Assembly: GCF_019112545.1 (NCBI RefSeq)
Contig: NW_025064885.1
Location: 830,073-894,072, forward strand
Reading direction: 5' to 3'
DNA: 64,000 nt
From: Guyanagaster necrorhizus
Taxonomy: Eukaryota; Basidiomycota; Agaricomycetes; Agaricales; Physalacriaceae
The position numbers were made by a program, and so were the translations under genes. The notes under the pieces are model-generated. The model had not been told where the DNA came from. It was given only the letters and a program-made list of their open reading frames with translations, and did no database searches. Positions 42,886 through 53,698 of the stretch are shown here, piece after piece (the first letter of the stretch is position 1; each line of letters begins with the position of its first letter).

Positions 42886-45800
42886 AAAAAAGCAATAGGT
42901 GTGCCCCCTGTGACCACTAGTCAGACTTACGATATTCCTGTAGTTACAAAAATGTCACATATGCATTCGAATATACCCAAGTCACTTAGCAAACACACTG
43001 ATAAACTGTCAAACAACACTCAAATGCCACCAGGCTGAACAAGAGCAGAGAGCCCAAAAACTTGGCTCAAACTGTTTAACACTGAATAGACCTGGCGAGC
43101 CATTAGAGATGCCAGAACAGAAGAAGCAGCCAAAGCAGTGCTTGCCAACTGGGTCCATAAGATCTGAATTGGTGAAACCACCAAAGAAAACATAGAAGGG
43201 ATATAGGGGGCAGAACGACAAAAGGCCCTCGAGTGGCTTGATGAGCTACATGGACCTCAAAAATTCATTCATTGCTCCAAAACCTCAGAGTGAGACTTAA
43301 CCACCAAAGTCCAGATCGAGACCCTGACAGCGTGCAGCCTGCATTCAGTCACTGCTCTGATTGACAGCGGGTGCACTGAAAGTTCGATCAACCAGGCCTT
43401 CATTGACAAACATAAACTCCCAATCCAAGCAATAGCAGCATCTATCCTGGTATATAACACTGATAGAACAAAAAACCAGGCCAGATCTATCACCGAGTTC
43501 ATTGAACTCCGACTCACAATCGGAGACCACTTGGAATGGCTAGATCTAGCTGTAATAGATCTTGGGACAAAGGAGATCTTCTTAGGATATGATTGATTAA
43601 TATGGCATAACCCCTTGATAAACTGAAAAACTAGATGAATCATCTTTGCCCAATGCCAATGCTGAAAAATTCCATTTGAATTACCTGATGAAGATCCAGA
43701 GGATAGATGGGACGAAGAAATGGAGGATGGAGAAACCATCCTCACCATAGATCTACAGGAGGAAATACACATCCAAGCAGTCCACCACGCTAATAATTTG
43801 GTGGCCAAGACCCATGAAGGAAAGGAGGAAAGGTCCTTTGAAGAAATGGTTCTGGAGTGGGTGCATGATTACCAAGACCTCTTCAAAAAAGAGAGCTTTG
43901 ACAAGCTACCAAACCCCAAACCCTGAGACCATGCAATTGAATTGATCTCAAACATGAGTGCCAACCTAGATTGCAAAACGTACCCACTCAGCAATCTGGA
44001 ACAATAGGAACTTGACAAATTCCTTGATGAGAATTTATCCAGCAGATGTATTTGACCCTCCAAATCCCCTATGGCATCACCATTCTTTTTCATGGAAAAG
44101 AAAGATAGCAAGCTGTGATCTGTTCAGGACTATCACAAGCTAAACAAAATGACCATTAAAAACCGATACCCATTACCCCTCATCGCAGAACTAATGGACA
44201 AGCTTCGAGGTGCCAGATATTACACCAAGCTGGACATCCGGTGGGGATATAACAATGTCCAAATCAAGGAGGGGGACAAATGGAAGGCTACCTTCAGGAC
44301 AAACTGAGGACTATTCAAACCTACAGTCATGTTCTTCAGACTCACCAATTCCTCCACAACTTTTCAATGGATGATGAATGATATATTCAAGGAACTAATC
44401 ACCACAGGGAAGGTCACCATCTATCTGGACGATATTCTAATCATGTCCAAAATGAGAGAGGAACACAGAAAGCTAGTATGACAAGTATTAGCCCTTATGA
44501 GGAAACATTGCCTATTCCTCAAAGCAGAGAAGTGTGAGTTTGAGGTACTGGAGATGGAATACCTAGGGGTGATCATAAGCAAAGGAAGCATTCAGATAGA
44601 TCTGATCAAGGTACAGGGAGTAATGGAGTGGCTGGAATCCAACAAAAAGAAGGAATTACAATTCTTCCTCAGATTCACCAACTTTTACCGACGGTTTATC
44701 TGAGATTATAGCAAGGTAGTATGGCCAATGACATAACTCACCAGAAATACACCATGAGTCTGGGGACCCATCCAGCAATCTATGTTCAATGACCTGAAGT
44801 GCCACCTTATGGAGAATGTCATACTTGCCATTCCCATGCAAGACAGAAAGTTTCGAGTGGAAGCAGACTTGAGCCAAGAAGCGGTCAGTGCCATACTTTC
44901 CCAGGAGCAAACCAGGAAGTGGCATCCAGTTGCCTTCCTCTTGAAGGCTCTCATGATCACCAAGAGGAATTATGAGATTTATGACAAGGAGCTACTGGCA
45001 ATCATGCTTGCCCTAGAAGAATGGTGGCGTTACCTGGTCAGAGCAGTTGAAATCTTTGAAATCTGGACAGACCATCAAAACCTTCAATATTTCTGTCAAC
45101 CCCAAAAGCTAAATCACCAACAGGCCCGATGGGTAACAGAGCTCAGCCAATACCAATACACTCTTCATCACAAGGCAGAGACAGCCAACAAGAAGGCTGA
45201 TCTTCTGAGCCGGCAAGCAGATCATGATCAGGGAGAAGAAGACAATAAAGGGGTCATCCTTCTACGACCAGAATACTTCCAGGCTATGATGATGCCAACA
45301 AAAGAAGAAACTCATGAACAGATCAAAAGTACAACCCGAGACAGCCATAAATGGGATTAGTGCATCGCACCATCCCTCAATCATGAGAAAGGGCTAGTCA
45401 AAAGGGATAGGTTGATCCTCTATGATAATCACATCTATGTTCCCCGAGACCAGGAACTCCACAGTGACCTCATCACAATGTGCCATGACCATGTGAGTGC
45501 TGGGCACCCTAGGATTGCCAAGACCAAGGAGTTGGTCCTATGAGAATACTGATGGCCGAAAATGGGAACTGACATCACCAATTATGTCCAAGCATATGAG
45601 ATCTGTCAATAAGACAAAGCATCGACACAGTCTCATGCTGCACCACTCTATCTGAACGAAGTCCCAACATCTCCATGGACTCATATCTCTGTAGATATGA
45701 TTACCGGGTTATCTGAGTCTAATGGCTATGATGCCATTCTGGTCATCATCAACTGATTTTCAAAGGCTATTATTTCTATCACCTGTTCCACTGAATTAAA

Positions 45801-46753
45801 CTCTGAAAGATGGGCTAAAATCCTCCAAGATGAGGTATATGCCAAGTACAGCATGCCACAGGTCATCATCTCAGATCGCAGACTGCAATTTGTGTCTAAA
45901 TTCATGACTGACCTATATCACCTGTTAAACATAAAACAGAATGCATCAACAGCATACCATCCCCAAACCGACAGACAAACTGAGTGAGTCAACCAGGAGG
46001 TCGAGAAATACCTCCAACTCTTCATCAATTATTGACAGGATGACTGGACCGAATGGCTTGCACTCACAGCCTTCCAACACAACAATCGAGTACATTCCAC
46101 CACCAGTAAAACCTCTTTTTTTCATAAACTATAGACAACACCCCCCGGTCTACCAGACCACCCGATTACACACTTCAACCCCTGCCTCAGCAGACTTTGC
46201 CACTACCATAACAAAAATACACACCGAGACAAAGACGGCACTCGAAAAGGCCATAGCATCGATAAAGTCACAATATGATAAACACTGACAAACCGCACAT
46301 GAATATGCCTCAAATGACAAAGTGTGGCTGAATACTACCCACCTCCATCTACCATGACCAAAGAAAAAATTGGCCGATAAAAGAACAGGACCTTTCTCTG
46401 TCCTTACCAAAATCAGCCATAATGCATACAAATTACATCTTCCTGCATCCTGGAAGATTCACGACATCTTCAACGAATCCTTACTGTCACTATACATTGC
46501 CTCCATGTTCCCCAACCAACAGCAACCTCCTCCACCCCCTCTGGACCTCATCAATAATGAAGAACATTATGAAATCAATCAGATCCTAAATTACAAGCTA
46601 CAAAAAGTCAAAGTAAAAGGAGGTGGAATGACAACCACCATCGACTACCTCATCAGTTGGAAGGGATACAGCCCTGAATCCAATAAGTGGGTAAACAAAA
46701 AGTATATAACAGTGGATGACATCATACACGAATACGAACTCTCCCTTAATTGA
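42862..46753 (+). pseudogene. pol: pol of element C
   Basis: The -1 frame has protease ALIDSGCTESSINQ (43,350), RT with YLDDILIM (44,420), RNase H (KFRVEADLSQEAVS), a long open 192-codon stretch 44,782-45,360, integrase, and a chromodomain (YLISWKGYSPESNKW). A +1 shift in a T-run near 46,115-46,121 puts the last 210 codons in another frame. The integrase zinc finger is damaged (EICQ*DK). Confidence 0.88.
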
Positions 46754-46786
46754 GCCATCAGGATGATGGTCTTAAGGGAAGAGTAA

Positions 46787-47211
46787 TGTTACAATTCATT
46801 AATTTCTTTTCCTTAACCCCTATGCTTAGTCAGAACATTTTCCTTTTCGAATGGTGGAAAGGACTTAGTCATCACAACTAACTCAACCTGACGATGGATG
46901 GCCTGACCACACAATCAACCTATTATATACAACTACGATGCCCAAGGACAACAGGCACTATGGACACAGAAGGACACAATAAGTAGGAGTATTATTAGTA
47001 TGCACAGAACAGTATATAAGACCCACAGCTCTCGCTGGTATACTCCAGCTTTGAGCTAAAGTTTATACACACTCATTCTTCTCTCAAGCTATACTATATG
47101 CCTTGATAACACTGCACAACTGATCAAACAGGAACTCTGATGGAAGGCTCAAATGCAAAGCCATATTGGTTTATCACATGTCAGTCTGTCACATGTTGCT
47201 TGAGCCTAACA
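46787..47211 (+). repeat. 3' LTR of element C
   Basis: TGTTACAATTCATT to GAGCCTAACA, same length as the 5' copy, followed by the CTCTG duplication. Confidence 0.93.
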
Positions 47212-49047
47212 CTCTGGCCAATCTTCTGGGTTATCAATCTCAGTTTAACATCCAACTAATGCTGAACATGCTATCTATTTCTCTGAAATGGGCTATTTAC
47301 TTGGCACTAAATATCTGAACTACCATCACAGCCTCCATATGCTACTGGTGACTATAAATCTTACAGGCTGAGAACCCAATCAGATATCTCTGAAAGCTAA
47401 AGAGAAGCCAACTGATGAGAGGACAACCTCCTGCTGATGAAGCTAGACTCAGTGAATAGGCTAAAGAGGATGACTCTGAAGCCACTAAACAGGAGTTCAT
47501 GGTCATCAATGGGAGGATCATCAGAAAGGAAGTAGATCAAGTCACTAGAAGCCTGATCACTAATGACTACTCCCTTCATTCATTTCCTGGGTCACATCAG
47601 AAGATACTATCCTTTAGTGACTACTCAAACCCAATAGGACCTTTTGTCAACAATTCAGTTCTTATACAATGTAAATCTGACCTTTTATAAAAGCTGTAGC
47701 CCTTTAAGAGGAACTCTAATGATATTGATTGCTTTTTAACTGACTGTGAGCAATATTTTGAGGTATATTCAGCATATCTAATAGCTGACATCTATCAAGT
47801 TGTCTTTTCCATGTCCTACTTCAAAGATAAGGCTAAAGTCTGATGGATCTTGAAAAGTCAGAACCTTTATTCTACAACTAGAGAGCACCATTGACTGCTA
47901 TTCTAGCCAACCTTCAAGCAGATAGTGCATGACAAATTTATTGACCTGGCAGTTCAAGAAGTCCACAAGAAGAAGATAAAGAACCTATAGAGAGAAGAAC
48001 AGATGGCCAGTGAGTATTTTGATGAATTTGAATGACTTCCTGAGCTGGCTGGAGTTATTGACAATATTAAAGATGATGGATGCCTAGTGGAGTATCTGAA
48101 GAATAGGGTTCTCTCCTCTTATACTAAGATAATCTCTGACATTGGCTTTAACATCCTGAAGGGATATAAGAAATGAAGGGCTTGGATCATTATAATGAAC
48201 AAGAAGCAGCACCAACAGAAGACAGAGAATGCTTATAGGCAGGATGACAGAAAGCCCTCTCCTTAAGGGAAGGCTCATATGCTGACCTCTGCCAAGCCCA
48301 ACATGCTTTCTTCAACTCTTACATCCTCTTATTCCACCCAGAAGACTGATACTGGAATTACTTATACTGGACAAGAGAAGCCCATAGACATTGACAGACT
48401 AAAGAGAGAAGGAAAGTGCTTCAATTGTGGAAAGAAAGATCACTTGTCCTAAAACTGTCTGAAGAAGAAATGAACCTATGAGAAGATCCAAACCCAGATA
48501 GCCAAGTTGCAGAAGGAAGCCAATAAGCTTGAAGAACTTGAGAAGGATATGAAGGTTGAAAAGATAAAAGATAAGGCCAATGAGTGAATGATTCCACTCA
48601 GTCAGCCAAAGAACTTAATGATGTGTCTTGGAATACCACTGGTCAGACTTATATTAGCCCTATAGATACTTATTTATATGCACATTTGAATATACCTAGT
48701 CCTGTCACTCTGAACACACTGAAGGAATCATAAAAACCCAAAGCTCAATTGCCTGAGGGCTGAACAAGAGGAGGGATCTCTGATGGCTGGCTAAAGCTGT
48801 TCAATATTAAATAGACTTGGCAGGCCATCTGAAATACCAAGGATGAAGCTGAAGCCAAGGCAGTACTCGAGAATTGAGTACACTGGATATGAGCTGAAGA
48901 AGTGATCAATGAAATGATTGAAGGAATGAGAGAGGCAAAAAGGACTCAAGCCCTAGAATGGTTAGACAATGATAAACCAGACGTTGTTTCACTAGAGACT
49001 CTCTGTAGGCAGAAAACACAAAACCTCTTGTGGTAAGTAAAACCAAA
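47212..49047 (+). pseudogene. gag: gag 3' part of element E, with knuckle and hairpin
   Basis: Capsid homology runs 47,620-48,200 (PIGPFVNNSVLIQCKSDLL; FIDLAVQEVHKKKIK). The knuckle CFNCGKKDHLS*NC is at about 48,419. The stop GAG TGA and hairpin are at 48,575-48,607, then the linker region RTQALEWLDN to about 48,970, after which homology stops. About 75 bp of unassigned sequence follow before the solo LTR. Confidence 0.7.
48575..48607 (+). promoter_or_regulatory. Recoding hairpin of element E
   Basis: TGAGTG / CACTCA arms around loop AATGATTC, plus GGC/GCC at the base. The arm sequence differs from A, B, C and H, but pairing and loop length are kept. Confidence 0.55.
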
Positions 49048-49511
49048 GTGTTAGGCTCAAGCTGCATGTGATCAACTAGCATATGATAAATTAACATGGC
49101 TTTGTGTTCAAGCCTTCTGTTAGAGTCCACTTATGTGTACCAGTGTTGACTCTCTGTGCTTCAAGACTTTGTGTGACTAGCTTGAGAGTAGAATGAGATG
49201 GAATAAACTTTAGCTTGAAGCTGGAGATTTACCAGCAAGAGTGAGCCTTTAAATACTGTACAAGGTCAGTTAATAATACTACATACTTATTGTGTGTTTC
49301 TCTGTCCTAGTGTTCATTATCCTTGAGCATCATTATTATACATAAAAGGTTGATTGTGCATTGTCAGGCAATGTTGTTACAACAGAAGACAATGATGGAC
49401 TTGGCTAGTTGTGATGACCAAGCCTTATTCCACAGCCTTAAGCACTCATCCTAGCATTCTGACTAAGCATAAATAGGGGTTAATCCAAGAAAAGAAAGAA
49501 AAATCATAACA
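49048..49511 (-). repeat. Solo LTR, reverse orientation
   Basis: On the minus strand it runs TGTTATGATTTTTC to GAGCCTAACA (464 bp). It has TATTTAAA 33 nt before AGCTTCAAGCTAA (complement at 49210-49222). The flanks carry the perfect target duplication CAAAG (49043-49047, 49512-49516). It is left by recombination between the LTRs of a full element. Confidence 0.88.
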
Positions 49512-50380
49512 CAAAGCACAGAATCTGAAGGCTGGTTCAAGTGAGTCTAGTCTGTGTATTCCCATATAGTGACTAATCTCCCAAAGAATGTAGCAGAGTA
49601 TAGCTACAAAGGTATAAGGCTCTGATTTATTTACAGAGACTCACAGTATGTGCATAAACTTTCTGATAACAGGAATGTCACATAAAGACCTGAGTACTGG
49701 ATGGTGCAGTCTATATATGATATAAACTTTTATTATCAGAATCCTATATGCAGTTCTAGAGGGGTTTAGAGAAATGATTAGTGTTTTCTAATTACCTTTT
49801 GAAGTCTTTTGTTAGGTCTAAGCAGTGTGAGAATGACATGCAAGAGTGACAGATCTCTTTCATGCTTTTGAGAATGAAGTAAGACAAGATAATATTTTAT
49901 AAATTTATAAGTTAGGTCTAACTGAATACCAGCAACCTTCACCTCTCTCAACTGAAATGTAAACTTGTCAACAAATAGACAGAATCATTTTCAATTTTAG
50001 CAAAAGTCAGTATTTTTATATATCATCTAAAATTCTCCAACTCCTGATGTATTCACTCTATCTTTAATGAGACACTCCTAACCCCTTATATCACACTTGC
50101 CTTTCCTAATCAGGAATCTCCTTCTCCATCAGTATCAGGCTTGATCAAGAATAAAAAACACTATGAAATAGAACAAATTCTTGATTATAAACTGTGGAAA
50201 GTTTAAGCATGTAGCAGAAGCACTCAAACTGTTGTCTATTATTTGGTCAAGTAGAAGGGATATGGACTAGAATCCAATTAATAAATCTATAAATATGATA
50301 TGACTACAGATAATGCTATACAAGACTATGAGACTTCTATCAATTGATCCATCAGGATAATGATCTTAAGGGAGGGATGA
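49512..50380 (+). pseudogene. pol: Unassigned segment and pol tail of element E
   Basis: 49,512-49,915 is AT-rich with no clear coding homology. It includes GTTAGGTCTAAG and GTTAGGTCTAACTG words that look like reversed ends of an E-type LTR. From 49,930 the end of integrase is readable with stops (NLHLSQLKCKLV-like, then PYITLAFPNQE) and the chromodomain HYEIEQILDYKLWKV and YLVK*KGYGLESN. A polypurine tract AAGGGAGGGATGA precedes the 3' LTR. Confidence 0.6.
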
Positions 50381-50835
50381 TGTTATGATTTTCTCTATAT
50401 CTTATTATTTTTTTCTTTTTTATCTTATTAGAGTGCTTATCCTATCTCAGGTGCTTTTCTGAAGGGTGTGAGAAGGATTAAGTAATCACAACAGATAGAG
50501 TACTATTGTACTCAGTCATCTCATCTACAGACAATTCTCCATTGTCTTATCTCTGACAATCAGACAGGATCAGCATCCTAGCACAGAATGGTATAATAGA
50601 TAGTAGCTATATTTATTACAAGCTAAATAGTATATAAATAGGATAGCTCTTGCTATAGTAGTTCAGCTTCAGGCTATAAGTTTATCTTACACTATCTTCT
50701 CTCAAGCCTAGTTTGTCTCTGGCCTTGAAGCACTTCACCTATCAGAGCATATTTAGTGAACTCTAACATGACTATATGAATATGATACAGTGCTAGTTTA
50801 TTATATGCTCAGATCACATACCAGTTAGATCTAAC
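50381..50835 (+). repeat. 3' LTR of element E family
   Basis: TGTTATGATTTTCTC to GATCTAACA, 455 bp, same family as 29185-29632 but with visibly many differences. Confidence 0.82.
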
Positions 50836-53198
50836 ATATTTGTCCCAAATTCAAAAGGTCACAGCTACTAGTTCAGTATTTGCTGGCTTGCAACCCTCTT
50901 AAAGTCAATATCTCTGCCTCATTCAGTAAAGAAATAGACAATAGCCTCTTAAATCATCCTCATTTTAAAAATTCAGAAAAAAACATATCCATATATATAA
51001 TAACCAGCTATGAAAATCCAACCCCACTCTATTACTCAACCCTCTGAGTATATGTATAACCTATTCAGCTCAAATATAGATGGTGATACAAACTATAAAC
51101 CCTGGTTTGATAAAACAGCAGCTATATATGCTAGCAAAAAGTATAAACCAGTAGCCTTGAAAATAAAGCCAGTATTGGCCACACTACCTGGCAAATTTAA
51201 AATAATTTACAATATCAAAGAAGATCCATTAAAAGATCTCTCTGAACTTTCTACCAAGCCACCTGAATTTATACTCACACTAAGGTATATCATGGAAAGA
51301 AAAGAATATATTGACTCAATCTATAACAGCAACTTCCTATAGCCTAAAGAAAGAAAACTCATGTATTATTTTATGACAGTATAACAACAGGAATTTGCTT
51401 GGAGAGGCTTAAAAAGAGAGAGCTTTAGATAAGACTTTTTCTCTCTTATTAACATACTGGTTGTAGAACATATGCCATGGATGTTGTGAAATATTCCTAT
51501 ACCACTAGAGATATATAGCAAAGTCTGTCAGATTATAAAAATTAAGCTAGATGCTGGGGTATATGAGCTATCAAACTCCTCCTACCAGTCTCAATGGTTC
51601 ACTGTACTCAAGAAAGATAGAAAAAGCTTAAGAATAGTTCATAGTCTTGAACCTCTCAATGAAATTACTATTGCTCATTCAGGGTTACCACCTACTATAG
51701 ATCAGTTATCAGAAAATTTTGCAGGGTGAGCCTGCAGAGCAACACTAGATTTATTGATTGGATATAATGAAAGAATCCTAGCAGAAAGTTCATGAGATCT
51801 GACAACCTTTCAAACACTCTATAGAGTATTATGCTTAGTAATATTACCAATAGGTTAGACAAACTCAGTATCAATATTTCATGATGACATTATCTTCATA
51901 CTACAATCCAAGATACCAGAATACACTATTCCATATATCAATAACATACTAGTATGAGGTCTAGCTACATGATATGAAATTGGAAATATTTATGAAACCA
52001 TTCCAGAAAATTCAGATATCAGGAGATTTGTTTGAGAACATTTTACAAACTTAAACAAGATAGTGCAATGCATGAAATATTGCAGAGATACTTATGCTGC
52101 CCAGAAATCATAGTAATAGAACACTAGTACACATATACTGGTTATCTATCATTATCAAGCATAATCAACCCAATACTTTGTTGAGGATCTTGTAAAGATA
52201 TCTCAGATGCAAGAGCCTTCATAGGAATAGCAGGAGTATTGCGAAAGTTCATTAAAAATTTTGCAGAATGGTCACTCCCATTAATAAGATTATTCTAAAA
52301 AGATGTGGAATTTAAGTTTAGAGAAGAAAAAATACAGGCACAGGAAGATTTAAAAGAGGCTGTGTGAACTAGTCCAGCTCTGCAGTCTATAAACTATAAT
52401 TCACCAGATACAGTGATTCTTGTAGTAGATACAGGATCAGCAGCATTTGGTTATTATCTAGCTCAATGTGACCTAAAAGATCCTGCAGTCTGAAAATTTG
52501 CAAGATTCAAATACATTACCCTAAACACTAGAGAATATGGTTATTCTCAAGTGAAACAGGAAATATATGGGTTATGTAAAGCCCTAAGAGACTGCAAACT
52601 ATATCTAATAGGCCTTCCAACCTTTGTGATTAAAGTAGATGCCAGTGTCATTAAAAGAAAGCTTAAAAATCCAGACATTGCATCTTCAGCTGCAGTAAAC
52701 TGCCAGATTATTAGAATACTATCCTTCTATTTTGTATTAGTACATGTCCTCAGAACTAGATATAGACCTGATAGTTTATCAAGAAGACCACCACAAGAAG
52801 GAGATCCAATACCATCATCAGATGGAATAGAGGACTTCCTACATAAACACTATGAGTTATACAATAGCTAAGACAACTCTACTCATCCCATACTTGCTAT
52901 TGAGATAAAAGACACAGATAACTCTTATGATTTAAATAATTCACTAACTTATGTCAATGTACCAAGAACAGCTCAACAAGTTTAATAGAATAAATAATTA
53001 ATGTAGGTCTTACAGTGGCATACAAAGCTAGAATGACCAATGGGATATACAGATGAAGACTACATGAAATTTATATGCTATACAATAAATTTCTTTGAAA
53101 AAAACAACAAGTTATGGCATAAAAATATGCAAGGTAAATACCAGCTGGTGTTGCCCCAGTTAAAGCATATATCAGTCATGATAGCATACCATGATAAG
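50836..53198 (+). pseudogene. pol: Element G: relic pol of a different Gypsy lineage
   Basis: Open fragments read YKPVALKIKPVLATLPGKF, PPEFILTLRYIMERKEYID, MPWMLWNIPIPLEIYSKVC and DAGVYELSNSSYQSQWF. Then come RT (KKDRKSLRIVHSLEPLNEIT, DLTTFQTLYRVL), an RNase H end (GLCKALRDCKLYLIG; RYRPDSLSRRP) and the start of integrase. The long N-terminal extension with IPIPPG-like motifs and no chromovirus gag marks a separate basidiomycete Gypsy lineage. Stops occur throughout and CG is almost absent. Its left end abuts the E LTR and its right end is cut by H. Confidence 0.8.
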
Positions 53199-53665
53199 TG
53201 TTAGACCCAAGCATCATGTGAACCTAAATATGTGATAAACAGATGTCCCTTCACACTTCAAGGGATCATCTGAGTTCACTAACTGTATCTTCGGGTTGAT
53301 GTGTCACAAGGCCATAATAGAGGCTCAAGAGTAGAATGGTATAGTTATAAACTTTAGCTCAAAGCTGGGGTATCCCAGCAAGAATGAGCTCCTTTAAATA
53401 CTGTACATGGAGATCTAATAATACTTGTTCTTATTGTAGAGTTCTTGTTGTTTTGTGCTGTCTGTTCTTGGGCATTGTTACTGTACATAAAAGAGCAATT
53501 GTGTTCATCATGTGTTGCTATAGGTTTCTGAAGAATAGTGGTCTAGTCATTTATGATGACTAAGCTTGTTCCTCATGATGCTAAGTGCTGGACTTAACAC
53601 CCTGGTTGGGTCAAAATAGGGGTTAAAAAGGGGAAAAAGGGAATAAGAATTGAGAAATTGTAACA
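53199..53665 (-). repeat. 3' LTR of element H
   Basis: On the minus strand it runs from TGTTACAATTTCTC to GGGTCTAACA. TATTTAAAG lies 34 nt before AGCTTTGAGCTAA (complement of 53355-53367). A polypurine-like GGTCTTAACAAGGGAG precedes it. Confidence 0.85.
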
Positions 53666-53698
53666 TTACTCCCTTGTTAAGACCATCATCCTGATGGT

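Larger units (their letters stand above)
39255..47211 (+). mobile_element. Element C: complete Ty3/Gypsy chromovirus, least decayed protease and RT
   Basis: Two 425-bp LTRs (39255-39679, 46787-47211) and perfect target duplication CTCTG (39250-39254, 47212-47216). Inserted into E. The layout is as in A. Protease DSGC, RT YLDD, RNase H and the chromodomain are intact at key residues, but stops and one frameshift near 46,120 remain. LTR differences seen by eye are all transitions. Confidence 0.93.
29185..50835 (+). mobile_element. Element E: old deleted Gypsy element hosting B, C and a solo LTR
   Basis: LTRs of one family lie at 29185-29632 and 50381-50835, both ending GATCTAACA. Between them E sequence is found in pieces, 29633-30195, 38213-39254, 47212-49047 and 49512-50380, separated by perfect insertions of B, C and a solo LTR. 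Removing these gives a gag in order (ORF0, acidic region, capsid, CCHC knuckle, hairpin) followed by only the tail of pol (integrase end and chromodomain), so RT, RNase H and most of integrase were deleted. Flanking pentamers (TAGAT and TATTT) do not match, so the two LTRs may stem from different insertions joined by recombination. Confidence 0.7.

Noticed and set aside
45941..46040. Start of a new ORF inside C integrase (MHQQHTIPKPTD...)
   Set aside because: This is the wrong frame before the T-run shift; the integrase frame is readable over the same bases.
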